Of a DNA stretch of 64,000 bases, positions 1 to 7,797 are shown one piece after another. The notes below the pieces were generated by a model. That model had not been told where the DNA came from. It made no database searches and saw only the letters and a list, made by a program, of their open reading frames with translations. Source of the stretch: GCA-2737725 sp965229355 (GTDB lineage Bacteria; Pseudomonadota; Alphaproteobacteria; Rhodospirillales; Rhodospirillaceae); the NCBI GenBank assembly GCA_965229355.1, contig OZ245869.1, forward strand, positions 3,534,001-3,598,000, in the 5' to 3' direction. Each line of letters begins with the position of its first letter. Positions within the stretch are counted from its first letter, which is position 1. A program made the translations under genes and the position numbers.

Positions 1-452
1 ATCATCGAGTCACCATCAATCGTCAGCGCGTAGTGCTCGCCTGAGCCGAGCAAGCCTGCCGGGAAGCCCATGTGCTCGGTTGGGTTACGCAACGCTTCGA
101 TGGGCGTACCGGCGGCGATTTTGCCATACAGCGGCAGTTCCACGGTCTCCATCGGCGAGGAGGACTTGTTGGCGGCCCCAGCCATGCCAAAATTGCCCGA
201 GATGACATTAGGGGCGAAGCTACCCCGGTTCTCGGCGCTATCTGGCATTTTCAGCACTTCCAGCGCGCGGGCCTTGTGGGGCAGGCGGCGGATAAATCCG
301 CGCTCTTCCAGCGAGCTGATCAGGCGGTGAATGCCTGACTTGGATTTGAGCTGCAACGCGTCCTTCATTTCATCGAACGAAGGGGCAACGCCCTCGCGGT
401 TCATGCGGTCGCGGATCAGCAAAAGCAGTTGGTACTGTTTTTTGGTGAGCAT
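1..452 (-). CDS. lexA: LexA repressor (3' end cut by window edge)
   Basis: SOS-response repressor that cleaves itself when stimulated by RecA filaments. The visible 150 residues start MLTKKQYQ and hold the winged helix-turn-helix with FDEMKDAL and SGIHRLISSLEERGFIRRL (about 25-56), typical of alphaproteobacterial LexA. The self-cleavage site IAAGTP puts the scissile Ala-Gly bond at about residues 114/115, and the nucleophile Ser149 in GDSM lies right at the window edge. The catalytic Lys is outside the window. It is separated from moeA, its usual upstream neighbour in this class, by other genes here. Two SOS-box-like sites upstream indicate autoregulation. Confidence 0.96.
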   Translation of the reverse strand, partial: MLTKKQYQLLLLIRDRMNREGVAPSFDEMKDALQLKSKSGIHRLISSLEERGFIRRLPHKARALEVLKMPDSAENRGSFAPNVISGNFGMAGAANKSSSPMETVELPLYGKIAAGTPIEALRNPTEHMGFPAGLLGSGEHYALTIDGDSM

Positions 453-518
453 TGGGGGTTATGCCTCGACCTTTAAACTCACCCCTGGGATGGGCCCCTA
501 ATGGGCGCCAGCGGAGGG

Positions 519-533
519 GAACAAAAGAGAAAC
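519..533. promoter_or_regulatory. Imperfect second SOS box
   Basis: GAAC-N7-AAAC, which reads GTTT-N7-GTTC on the lexA strand, differs by one base from the alphaproteobacterial SOS box. It lies 8 bp from the perfect site and about 67 bp from the lexA start, so paired LexA binding is plausible. The mismatch makes this less certain than the first site. Confidence 0.5.
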
Positions 534-540
534 TTTAAAT

Positions 541-555
541 GTTCTACTTTGGTTC
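541..555. promoter_or_regulatory. SOS box (LexA operator), perfect GTTC-N7-GTTC
   Basis: GTTC, seven bases, GTTC matches the direct-repeat LexA operator known for Alphaproteobacteria. It lies about 90 bp upstream of the lexA start, and no other gene starts nearby, so it most likely mediates lexA autoregulation. Confidence 0.8.
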
Positions 556-597
556 CCCTGTGTCGTCAAGTGCGCAACGTTAAGCTGCGGGCCGTTT

Positions 598-1278
598 TCA
601 CCAGCTTTTATTAATGCCCATCCAGGCGGCTATTAGCACGCACAGGAAGATGCTGTGAACCAGGGGGCGGGTGGTTTTGAGGGTGTCTGACACCATCAAA
701 GATGTGCGGTCATCCCAACCGGTTTTAAGGGCTGATTCCGGGTCGATATACGCCATCGCGGCCCGTACCGGTTTTAAGCGTTTGCGGATCAGCGCGCTTA
801 AAACCATGACGATGCCCAACAGCAGCACCTTCACCGCAAGCCAGTTGGTTTGGATGACGTTGCCAAAGCCCGCTAACGTTGACAGCCCGTCATAGATGTT
901 GCCGAGACCGATGATCATGCGCACCCAAATCTCGATGCCGTAAAGCTTCTGTGCAAACGCACTGCGGCCTTGCGAGAAGATGATGAGGGCCACCCACACC
1001 CAACCAATCGCCCAAGTGATTGTCAGCGCGATCTCGTGATTGACGCGGTAGGCGCCAAGGTTAGCCCCCAGCGAGACACCCAGCGGCAGCAGGAATGCGA
1101 TGGAGAGTGTTGAAAGAAGGTTCGACCAGTTGACGATGCGCGCGGCCATCAGGCGTGTCTCGGGTGGCATGCGTTCAGCGGCGGCCAGCTTCGCCGCATA
1201 GAAGGCGGGTAACTCAACACCCAGAATCAACGCAAAGGCGAGTACGTGTGCAAAGTGAATCAGCTCGAGTGATGTCAT
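598..1278 (-). CDS. Integral membrane protein of unknown function
   Basis: 226 residues with about five or six hydrophobic segments (roughly 5-28, 50-74, 82-104, 120-135, 142-162, 205-222). The first segment holds a His in LIHFAHVLAFALILGVE, which faintly recalls heme- or copper-linked CopD/DUF2269-type membrane proteins; that is only an impression. The ATG at 1278 has GGGGGA seven bases upstream, supporting the start. It ends 145 bp before lexA, whose own promoter lies between, so the two are probably separate transcripts. I cannot assign a function. Confidence 0.75.
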   Translation of the reverse strand: MTSLELIHFAHVLAFALILGVELPAFYAAKLAAAERMPPETRLMAARIVNWSNLLSTLSIAFLLPLGVSLGANLGAYRVNHEIALTITWAIGWVWVALIIFSQGRSAFAQKLYGIEIWVRMIIGLGNIYDGLSTLAGFGNVIQTNWLAVKVLLLGIVMVLSALIRKRLKPVRAAMAYIDPESALKTGWDDRTSLMVSDTLKTTRPLVHSIFLCVLIAAWMGINKSW

Positions 1279-1465
1279 GTCCTAATCCCCCACATGATGT
1301 TGGTGTGACCTTAACGCACCTGCTTTTGCAGGAAAAGATCAGGGCGCTTTGGGGGCCAGTGTGAGGAACAGTGTGAGGTGCGGGGAAAACATTTTGCACG
1401 GTCTTTGACTGCGTTCGCTCTCAAAATGAGCGAATATTTTCCACACGACTAACATACACTGCTCT

Positions 1466-1554
1466 GTCGTCCTCGGGCTTGACCCGAGGACCGACGGTTC
1501 CACGCTTGGATGTGTTTTATACCCTGGATGCTCGCGTCAAGCGCGAGCATGACG
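1466..1554. repeat. Composite palindromic repeat, copy 1
   Basis: Two hairpins separated by 37 nt. Left hairpin 1470-1490 has an 8-bp stem (TCCTCGGG) and loop CTTGA; right hairpin 1528-1550 has a 9-bp stem (ATGCTCGCG) and loop TCAAG. The outer flanks are GTCGT and GACGA. Copy 2 at 2621-2713 is essentially its reverse complement, and the pair brackets the polyphosphate kinase gene. The rest of the 280-bp gap (1279-1465) holds no gene I can support. Confidence 0.85.
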
Positions 1555-1558
1555 ATAT

Positions 1559-2503
1559 TTAATAAACCGAAGGCACGTACATCTCGCGCGGGATGGGGTC
1601 GCGGTGATAGTCCGGGTTACGCACGCGTTCGGGCAGTTGAACAGGCTCGTGCTCGACTTCGCCGTAAGGGATCGAATTTAAGAGGTGCGCAATACAATTC
1701 AGGCGCGCGCGCTTTTTATCCACGGCTTCCACCACCCACCACGGCGCTTCGGGAATATGAGTGCGTTCGATCATCGCTTCCTTGGCTTTGGTGTATTGCT
1801 CCCAGCGGCGACGGGATTCCAAATCCATCGGTGAGAGCTTCCATTGCTTGATGGGGTCGTAGATGCGGGTTTGAAACCGCATGTGTTGTTCTTCATCGGT
1901 AATCGAGAACCAGTATTTCAGCAGAATAATCCCCGAACCAATCAGCATTTTCTCGAATGATGGGACGGTTTTAAAAAACTCTTCCAATTCCGCATCATCA
2001 CAAAAACCCATCACGCGCTCAACACCGGCGCGGTTATACCAACTGCGGTCAAACAGCACGATCTCGCCCGCTGCAGGCAAGTGCTGCACATAGCGTTGGA
2101 AATACCACTGCGTGCGTTCGCGCTCGTTGGGTGCAGGCAGGGCGGCGACCCGGCACACGCGCGGGTTCAAGCGCTGCGTAATGCGTTTAATCACGCCGCC
2201 TTTGCCAGCCGCGTCGCGGCCTTCAAACAGCACGACGACTTTCAATTTGTTATGCACCACCCAGTCTTGCAGTTTCACCAACTCGTGCTGAAGCCGGAAC
2301 AGTTCTTTGAAATAGATGTGACGGTCGATGGTGTCGGTGTGGCCCTGAATGCCTTTTTCGCTCAGCAGGCGTTCCAGACGCGCTTCATCCAACTCCATTT
2401 CCAATTCTTCATCGAAGCTGTCCTGCATCTCGCCTTCCATCTGTGCGAGGCGGCGTTGGGCAGCTTCATCGAATGTTGCGTTGTTTAGTTCTTTTTTGGA
2501 CAT
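1559..2503 (-). CDS. ppk2: Polyphosphate kinase 2 family protein
   Basis: Transfers phosphate between polyphosphate and nucleotides (nucleoside diphosphates in the common one-domain class). The P-loop FEGRDAAGKGG lies near residue 95, followed by the Walker B/lid region FDRSWYNRAGVERVMGF near 160, both hallmarks of PPK2. I chose the ATG at 2503 (MSKKELNN, 314 residues) over an in-frame ATG 48 bp upstream because GGAG stands eight bases before it. The gene is alone between two inverted copies of a palindromic repeat. The substrate preference (GDP, ADP or AMP) cannot be decided from motifs alone. Confidence 0.92.
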   Translation of the reverse strand: MSKKELNNATFDEAAQRRLAQMEGEMQDSFDEELEMELDEARLERLLSEKGIQGHTDTIDRHIYFKELFRLQHELVKLQDWVVHNKLKVVVLFEGRDAAGKGGVIKRITQRLNPRVCRVAALPAPNERERTQWYFQRYVQHLPAAGEIVLFDRSWYNRAGVERVMGFCDDAELEEFFKTVPSFEKMLIGSGIILLKYWFSITDEEQHMRFQTRIYDPIKQWKLSPMDLESRRRWEQYTKAKEAMIERTHIPEAPWWVVEAVDKKRARLNCIAHLLNSIPYGEVEHEPVQLPERVRNPDYHRDPIPREMYVPSVY

Positions 2504-2620
2504 GGATGAGGCTCCGGGAATACGCGCTTTGCAGCGTAGTTTAGAGCGCACAATCCTGCATTTCTAGGACGATGAAATGTGAAGGTTGGGTGACAAGTAT
2601 CGATACTGATGATGTGTACT

Positions 2621-2713
2621 GTCGTCATGCTCGCGCTTGACGCGAGCATCCAGGGTGTAACGACCGTTCGAGAGTTTTTATCTTGGATCCTCGGGTCAAG
2701 CCCGAGGATGACC
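2621..2713. repeat. Composite palindromic repeat, copy 2 (inverted to copy 1)
   Basis: Left hairpin 2627-2649 has a 9-bp stem (ATGCTCGCG) with loop CTTGA; right hairpin 2687-2709 has a 9-bp stem (ATCCTCGGG) with loop TCAAG; the spacer is 37 nt. The order of the two stem types is reversed relative to copy 1, so the two copies form a large inverted repeat around ppk2. Confidence 0.85.
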
Positions 2714-2746
2714 GTCAGACTATATTGCTAGGGGAATCACGATTAC

Positions 2747-3226
2747 CTAATCCGGCGAAATCCCCGCCGCTTTTGTCATCGCAACAGTGTCGCCTTCAAT
2801 CAGCGCAATAGTCGCGAGTGCTGTGGCGGTGTGGCGTTCTTTGCCATCGTTGACGCAATACACATCGGCACTCACCACAACCAACGTTCGCCCCGGCTTA
2901 ACCACCTTCGCACGGCAGATCAGTTTGTCGCCTTGCGCGGTGGCGAGGTAATTCAAACTGAATCCTGCCGTAAGTGTTGTGCGATCAGCCGCCATGATGG
3001 TGGCTGCTGCGGCTGTGGTGGCGTTATCAACCAGAAACGCCGTTACGCCGCCGTGGAACATACCTAAGTGTTGCAACAGTTCGGGGCGCTTGGTGACGGA
3101 TAGCGTACAACCGCCGGGCACAACTTCATCAATGCTGGTGCCGACCAGTTTCATGAACCCTTGCACACCGACAATAAGGCGGATCAGGTCTTCGCGGTGC
3201 TTAAAGTCGGCATCGGTGGCGGACAT
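2747..3226 (-). CDS. PaaI-type hotdog-fold thioesterase
   Basis: Predicted acyl-CoA or aryl-CoA thioesterase. The motif GMFHGGVTAFLVDNATTAAA near residue 60 is the conserved HGG signature of PaaI/YdiI-like hotdog proteins, and the 159-residue length fits. I prefer the ATG at 3226 because GGGGG precedes it by eight bases; an in-frame ATG 15 bp upstream (3241) lacks such a site. It stands alone, with a palindromic repeat on each side, so the context says nothing about its substrate. Confidence 0.85.
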   Translation of the reverse strand: MSATDADFKHREDLIRLIVGVQGFMKLVGTSIDEVVPGGCTLSVTKRPELLQHLGMFHGGVTAFLVDNATTAAAATIMAADRTTLTAGFSLNYLATAQGDKLICRAKVVKPGRTLVVVSADVYCVNDGKERHTATALATIALIEGDTVAMTKAAGISPD

Positions 3227-3318
3227 GCTTAAAACCCCCAAAGTGATGAGGGCATGGTTTCATATCTTGGGGGCGGGGTGGAAGAGGGGACGGTTTCGAA
3301 ACGCCAATATTCTCTACT

Positions 3319-3409
3319 GTCATTGCCTGGCTTGACCGGGCAATCCATCGTTCCACAAACTCAGGCGCGTGTTGAGGAATGGATCCCCCGATCAAGTCGG
3401 GGGATGACA
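3319..3409. repeat. Composite palindromic repeat, copy 3
   Basis: Left hairpin 3322-3344 has a 9-bp stem starting ATTGCC with one T-G wobble and loop CTTGA; right hairpin 3383-3405 has a 9-bp stem (ATCCCCCGA) with loop TCAAG; the spacer is 38 nt. The stem sequences differ from copies 1 and 2 but base-pairing is kept, which is covariation. The outer flanks are GTC and GAC. Confidence 0.85.
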
Positions 3410-3472
3410 TTTGGAGTATTTAGTTGGTTGTGTGACCATAAGCCGCTTATGGCTTTGATGAGAACGCGGCTC

Positions 3473-3664
3473 TTAATGCACCGTTTTAGAACCACGCACA
3501 GCGCGCGCGGTAATGCCGCCACGATAACGCGGTTGTGGCGGGCGGGCCCGCAAAGCAGGGCCCAGCGCCATAAATGTCCGGCTTGAGACTTGGCGGTTTG
3601 CCATAGAGCGCGTGACGCGCGCGTTGGCAGTGCCGGTAATGACGGCTTTCAGTTTGTTTGCCAC
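3473..3664 (-). CDS. Possible small basic protein (doubtful)
   Basis: A GTG-initiated reading frame of 63 residues that begins 10 bp after the chemoreceptor stop on the same strand. It is rich in Arg, Lys and Thr (ANARVTRSMANRQ, RARPPQPRYRGG) and has no recognisable domain. A weak AAGAG lies upstream of the GTG. It could be a real small basic protein or chance; nothing else supports it. Confidence 0.25.
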   Translation of the reverse strand: MANKLKAVITGTANARVTRSMANRQVSSRTFMALGPALRARPPQPRYRGGITARAVRGSKTVH

Positions 3665-3674
3665 GGAATGACTC

Positions 3675-5360
3675 TTAGGCCGCTTTGTTAATGTCAGCCA
3701 GGAAGCCATCCACTTCGGCGCGCAACGATTCAGACTGCGTGTTGATCTCTTGCGCAGCGCGCAGCACATCGTGCGACACTTCGCCGGTTTGCGCGGCTGC
3801 TTTGCTGACGCCAGCAATATTGGTGCTGACCAGCATCGTACCATTGGCGGCTTGCTCAACGTTACGGGCAATTTCAGCAGTCGCGGTTGATTGTTCTTCT
3901 ACGGCAGCAGCAATCGAGCCCGAAACTTCTTCAATCTGTGAAATCGTGCTGAAGATGCTCTCAATGGCTTGAACAGATTCCTTCGTCGCGCGCTGCACGC
4001 CCGCGATTTGAGTGGAAATTTGTTCGGTCGCTTTGGCTGTTTGCGTGGCCAAGTTTTTTACTTCGCTGGCGACAACCGCGAAGCCTTTACCCGCTTCACC
4101 GGCGCGCGCAGCTTCAATGGTGGCGTTCAAAGCCAGCAAATTGGTCTGCTCGGCGATCTCGGTAATAAGGGCAACCACTTCGCCAATCTTCTGCGCGGTT
4201 TGGTCAAGTTCACCAACGGTGACTTTGGCGCGGTTGGCTTCAGTGACTGCTGTAGATGCAATTTGGCTGGAGACAGCAACTTGCTGCGTGATTTCTTTGA
4301 TCGAGGCCGAGAGTTCTTCAGCAGCCGAAGCGACCGTTTGCACGTTGGCCGAGGCACGTTCAGATGCGGCTGCAACGTTATTCGATTGCGTGTTGGTGGC
4401 TTCCGCCGAACCTTGCATGCTCTGGGCTGATGATTTCAATTGGCCGCCTGTGGTGCTGACGGCGGTGAGGGCCAAGCGCACAATGTTGTCGAATTGCTTT
4501 GTGCGGTTTGCAATCGCTTCGGCGCGGGCTGTTTTCGCGGCTTGCTCGGATTCGCGCGCGGCTTGTAGTTCGTCAGCGCGGATTTTGTTGTCTTTGAACA
4601 CCTGCACGGCTTCGGCCATTGCGCGGATTTCGTCGCGGCGGTTCAAGCCCGGTACTTTTACAGAGACGTTGCCATGGGCCAGTTCGGTCATCACCTCGGT
4701 GATATCGCTGATGGGGCGGGTGATGGAATTAGCGCTGACAACGCTAGTGATGATTTGGATCACGATCGATGTACCTGCGACAACGCAGAGCAGGATCAGC
4801 AAGGTGCTGTTGGTGTTTTCGGCTTTTTTCGCAATGGTGCCGCTAGTATTTTCAACCAGGTCGCCCAGGTCGCCCATTTTTTCTTCAAGAGTTTTGAAAT
4901 CTTTCAGGAATTCATCGAACTGGTCATCGAGTTTGGTATTCGAGGTCAGGGCTTCGTTGATGATTTTTTCGGCACTGGCGATGTATTTTTTCAACGCAGG
5001 CTCGGTTGCGGTCAACGCCGCATCAACGTCTTTTGAAATATGCAATTTTTTCAGTTCGGCCAGTGCCGTTTTGAACTCGTCGCTGTGCTCGATTAAATCA
5101 TCCAACACGGCTTTTTGATCTTCGGCCGAGCCCTTTGAACCAACCCGCAAGGCCATCAGCACGTCTGCGCGGAGCGCGTCGTGCATCATGTCGGCTTGCA
5201 TCTGTTGACGCACGCCTGTGGTGACTTCAGTCACTTCTGTCAGGCCGCGGTTGCTGCCGACCATGCCGAAAATGCCGGTGGCGCTGGCTGCAATAATAAT
5301 GGCGACCGCAAACACAGCGGCCAGCGTCAGCTTTTTCTTAATCGTAAGGTTGGCGAGCAT
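3675..5360 (-). CDS. Methyl-accepting chemotaxis protein
   Basis: Transmembrane chemoreceptor that controls the CheA kinase. From the chosen ATG (MLANLTIKKK, 561 residues) there is a transmembrane helix at about 10-32, a mostly helical periplasmic sensor region of about 150 residues, a second transmembrane helix near 185-208, a HAMP domain to about 260, and a long coiled-coil signalling domain. The conserved hairpin tip reads EIAEQTNLLALNATIEAARAGE. A reading frame 57 bp longer exists, but GGGGGGAAACATCGCG directly before 5360 is a good ribosome-binding site. The ligand is unknown. No other che genes are nearby, so it is an orphan receptor gene. Confidence 0.95.
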   Translation of the reverse strand: MLANLTIKKKLTLAAVFAVAIIIAASATGIFGMVGSNRGLTEVTEVTTGVRQQMQADMMHDALRADVLMALRVGSKGSAEDQKAVLDDLIEHSDEFKTALAELKKLHISKDVDAALTATEPALKKYIASAEKIINEALTSNTKLDDQFDEFLKDFKTLEEKMGDLGDLVENTSGTIAKKAENTNSTLLILLCVVAGTSIVIQIITSVVSANSITRPISDITEVMTELAHGNVSVKVPGLNRRDEIRAMAEAVQVFKDNKIRADELQAARESEQAAKTARAEAIANRTKQFDNIVRLALTAVSTTGGQLKSSAQSMQGSAEATNTQSNNVAAASERASANVQTVASAAEELSASIKEITQQVAVSSQIASTAVTEANRAKVTVGELDQTAQKIGEVVALITEIAEQTNLLALNATIEAARAGEAGKGFAVVASEVKNLATQTAKATEQISTQIAGVQRATKESVQAIESIFSTISQIEEVSGSIAAAVEEQSTATAEIARNVEQAANGTMLVSTNIAGVSKAAAQTGEVSHDVLRAAQEINTQSESLRAEVDGFLADINKAA

Positions 5361-5671
5361 CGCGATGTTTCCCCCCGGTGTCCGGGTCTGCAATTTGTGG
5401 TCAGACGTCAGGCCCATCCCTTCGTCTGGTGGAAGGGGATACAGAAAAACCCGCCATACGGGCAGTCATGCAAGGGTATACCTCGGCGTGCGAAAGGTTA
5501 CGCTCTAGTGCGCGCGTTATACCAAAGGGGTAGAAAACGTACGTAAATGCGAGTGATTCTGATTGGGGCGTGATTTTTATCATGCCCGATATGTGGGCCA
5601 GGGCTTGCCGGGGCTTCGCTTTTGGCAGGGCCTTCTTAGACAATGCCCGGACGTTTTTGGGGGAATTCACG
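5361..5671. other. Divergent intergenic region, chemoreceptor / hydrolase
   Basis: 311 bp that must contain the promoters of both flanking genes. The one clear structure is a hairpin at 5566-5587: a 9-bp stem GGGCGTGAT / ATCATGCCC with one G-T wobble and a TTTT loop, about 85 bp before the hydrolase start. I do not see a convincing -35/-10 pair. Confidence 0.5.
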
Positions 5672-6610
5672 ATGGCATCGGACACAACACGGACATCTCG
5701 CCGCGCAGTAATGGTTGGGACTGGGACTCTAAGCGTAGCTGCGAGCATGCTTGCGATCGCGCAAGAGGCCGCTGCGGCAGGGATTCCACCTAAAAGTAAA
5801 AAGCCGGTGCCGATGAATCCGGGCGTGTCGCCGATTGATCGCGGCTTTGTGCGCATCGCTGAAGGCCCGGTGCATTATCGCTACATGGATGGGCGCGCGC
5901 GTAAGCCTGAGTTGCCCATTATTATGCTGCACGCCAGCCCCGGATCATCCGAGCGGTTGGCGCCGCTGATCCCAGGGTTAGCACAGAATAGATTGGTGAT
6001 CGCGTTGGATACGCTGGGCAACGGCGACTCTTCGCCACCTGCGATGCCGGAAACCACCATTGCTTATTATGTGGATGCGACCATTCGTGTGCTGGATGAA
6101 TTAGAGATTGAGCGCGCTGATTTTTATGGCACGCACACAGGCGCGCAAGTCGCAGCTGAGTTGGCCGTGCGTCACCCCAAACGCGTGCGTAAATTGGTGT
6201 TGGACGGCGTGCCGCTGTTCACCGAAGCCTACAAAAAAGAAGCGATTGCCAATTACGCGCCCGAGATGAAACCGCAAGCGGATGGTAGTCACCTGATGTG
6301 GGCCTGGAATAGATCTGGCAATGCTACAACGCCGCCGGATGAAAAACAGGTAAGCGTGATGATGCAACTTAAAGCGCTGACCACGTATCACATCGCCTAC
6401 AAGGCTGCGTTCAGCCATGACGTGCATGCAGTACTACCAAAGATCACGCAACCGACTTTGGTGATGGCAATTAAGCGCGATCCTTTAAGTGAGTTTGTCG
6501 ATCAGGCCGCCAGTATGATTCCTGGCGCGCAAAAAGAACTGGTGGAAACATCGCCCGGCATTACGGGCAAGCTGCCAACCATCCAAAGATTTTTTGGAAT
6601 TAAAACTTAA
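5672..6610 (+). CDS. Exported alpha/beta-hydrolase-fold protein with His in the nucleophile elbow
   Basis: 312 residues from the ATG after GGGGGAATTCACG; a longer frame upstream has no ribosome-binding site. The N-terminus TSRRAVMVGTGTLSVAASML followed by AQEAAAAG looks like a twin-arginine signal peptide. The alpha/beta-hydrolase fold is evident from MLHASPGSSE (oxyanion region), LDTLGNGDS and a C-terminal strand. The nucleophile elbow, normally G-x-S-x-G, reads G-T-H-T-G (codons 6128-6142), so the catalytic Ser is replaced by His. It may be a non-hydrolytic or unusual member. It overlaps the end of moeA tail to tail by 4 bp. Confidence 0.8.
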   Translation: MASDTTRTSRRAVMVGTGTLSVAASMLAIAQEAAAAGIPPKSKKPVPMNPGVSPIDRGFVRIAEGPVHYRYMDGRARKPELPIIMLHASPGSSERLAPLIPGLAQNRLVIALDTLGNGDSSPPAMPETTIAYYVDATIRVLDELEIERADFYGTHTGAQVAAELAVRHPKRVRKLVLDGVPLFTEAYKKEAIANYAPEMKPQADGSHLMWAWNRSGNATTPPDEKQVSVMMQLKALTTYHIAYKAAFSHDVHAVLPKITQPTLVMAIKRDPLSEFVDQAASMIPGAQKELVETSPGITGKLPTIQRFFGIKT

Positions 6611-7797
6611 AGAGTAATGACGTCGACCACATCGCCCGGCTGCGCTTGGGGCGCGAAGGGCGGACGGACGACCAAGCCATCGGCTTTGGCCAGTGTCGAG
6701 ATCATCGCACTGTCTTGCTTTGGGTATGGGGTGGCGATGGTTTCGCCGGTTTCGGTGCGCTCTAATGTGGCGCGCAAGAAATCTTCGCGCTTGTCGTTGG
6801 CTTTGATGCCGACACTTAAGCGTGCGCGAATGGTTTTGGGGGCGGCACCTTCCAGCCCTTGCATTTTTTCGAGTGCAGGCCCGACATAAAGGATTGAGCA
6901 CACCATCGCCGACACCGGATTGCCGGGCAGGCCAAAGAATGGAATGCCTTTAAGATTCCCAAACAACAACGGCTTGCCGGGGCGCATGGCGATTTTGTGG
7001 AAATCGACATCAAGGCCGTTCTCGCCCAAGACCTTGGCAATCAGATCGTGATCGCCCACAGACACGCCGCCTGTGGTGATGAGCATGTCTAAATCTTTGG
7101 CGGCTTCTGCCATGGCTGTCAGCGATGCTGCGTCATCACGCGCAATGCCGAGGTGAACAGGTATCGCGCCAAACGACGCCACAAACGCGAACAAGCCTGG
7201 GCCATTCGCTGACACCAATTGGCCGTGCTTCACCTCATCACCCGGCATCACAACTTCATCGCCAGTCGAGAGCACGCCAATGCGCGGGCGCTTGAACACG
7301 TTTATCTGCGGAAGGTTCATGGCTGCCAGCAAGCCGACATCGCGATAGGAAATGCGGCGCGGCGCATGCAGCACCGTCTCGCCAGTTTTGAAATCCTGAC
7401 CGTGCGGGCGGATATGTTTGCCCAAGATCGCGGCTTCGTTGATGGTGACTTGCCCATGAGCAGCGGTTGTATCTTCTTGCAGCACGACAGTGTCGGCACC
7501 CGCAGGCACATGCGCGCCCGTGAAGATGCGTGCCGCTTCGCCCGCATTCACACTGCCGTCCCACGGATGACCAGCCGCAGAGGTGCCGGTGACTTTTAAC
7601 GTGGCATTCAGCGTCGCATCAGCGGCACGCACCGCATAGCCATCCATAGCCGAGACATTTGCGGCGGGGTGTGAAATACGGGCTACAGCGTTTTCCGCCA
7701 GCACGCGGCCCAAGCTTTCCAGAACAGAAATGCTTTCGGTGCCGACAGGCGCAACGGCCGCGACGATTTTCTGACGCGCTTCAGTAACGGAAATCAT
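6607..7797 (-). CDS. moeA: Molybdopterin molybdenumtransferase MoeA
   Basis: Inserts molybdate into adenylylated molybdopterin in the last step of molybdenum cofactor synthesis. 396 residues, the usual length, with SAMDGYAVR near 50, GVLSTGDEVV near 180, TTGGVSVGDHD near 245 and GLPGNPVSA near 300, all conserved in MoeA. Its ATG overlaps the moaC stop (ATGA), so the two are translationally coupled at the end of the trpG-D-C-moaC-moeA operon. Two molybdoenzyme genes elsewhere in the window (25384-27552 and 42994-43662) would depend on this pathway. Confidence 0.97.
   Translation of the reverse strand: MISVTEARQKIVAAVAPVGTESISVLESLGRVLAENAVARISHPAANVSAMDGYAVRAADATLNATLKVTGTSAAGHPWDGSVNAGEAARIFTGAHVPAGADTVVLQEDTTAAHGQVTINEAAILGKHIRPHGQDFKTGETVLHAPRRISYRDVGLLAAMNLPQINVFKRPRIGVLSTGDEVVMPGDEVKHGQLVSANGPGLFAFVASFGAIPVHLGIARDDAASLTAMAEAAKDLDMLITTGGVSVGDHDLIAKVLGENGLDVDFHKIAMRPGKPLLFGNLKGIPFFGLPGNPVSAMVCSILYVGPALEKMQGLEGAAPKTIRARLSVGIKANDKREDFLRATLERTETGETIATPYPKQDSAMISTLAKADGLVVRPPFAPQAQPGDVVDVITL

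Larger units (their letters stand above)
3227..3674. other. Gene-poor region between the thioesterase and the chemoreceptor
   Basis: 448 bp with palindromic repeat copy 3 and, nearer the chemoreceptor, one doubtful small reading frame on the minus strand (3473-3664). I see no RNA gene and no clear terminator. Confidence 0.6.

Noticed and set aside
4012..5118. Long plus-strand reading frame of 368 codons
   Set aside because: It is antisense to the chemoreceptor gene, has Ser/Ala-rich composition without any domain, and results from the codon bias of the real gene.
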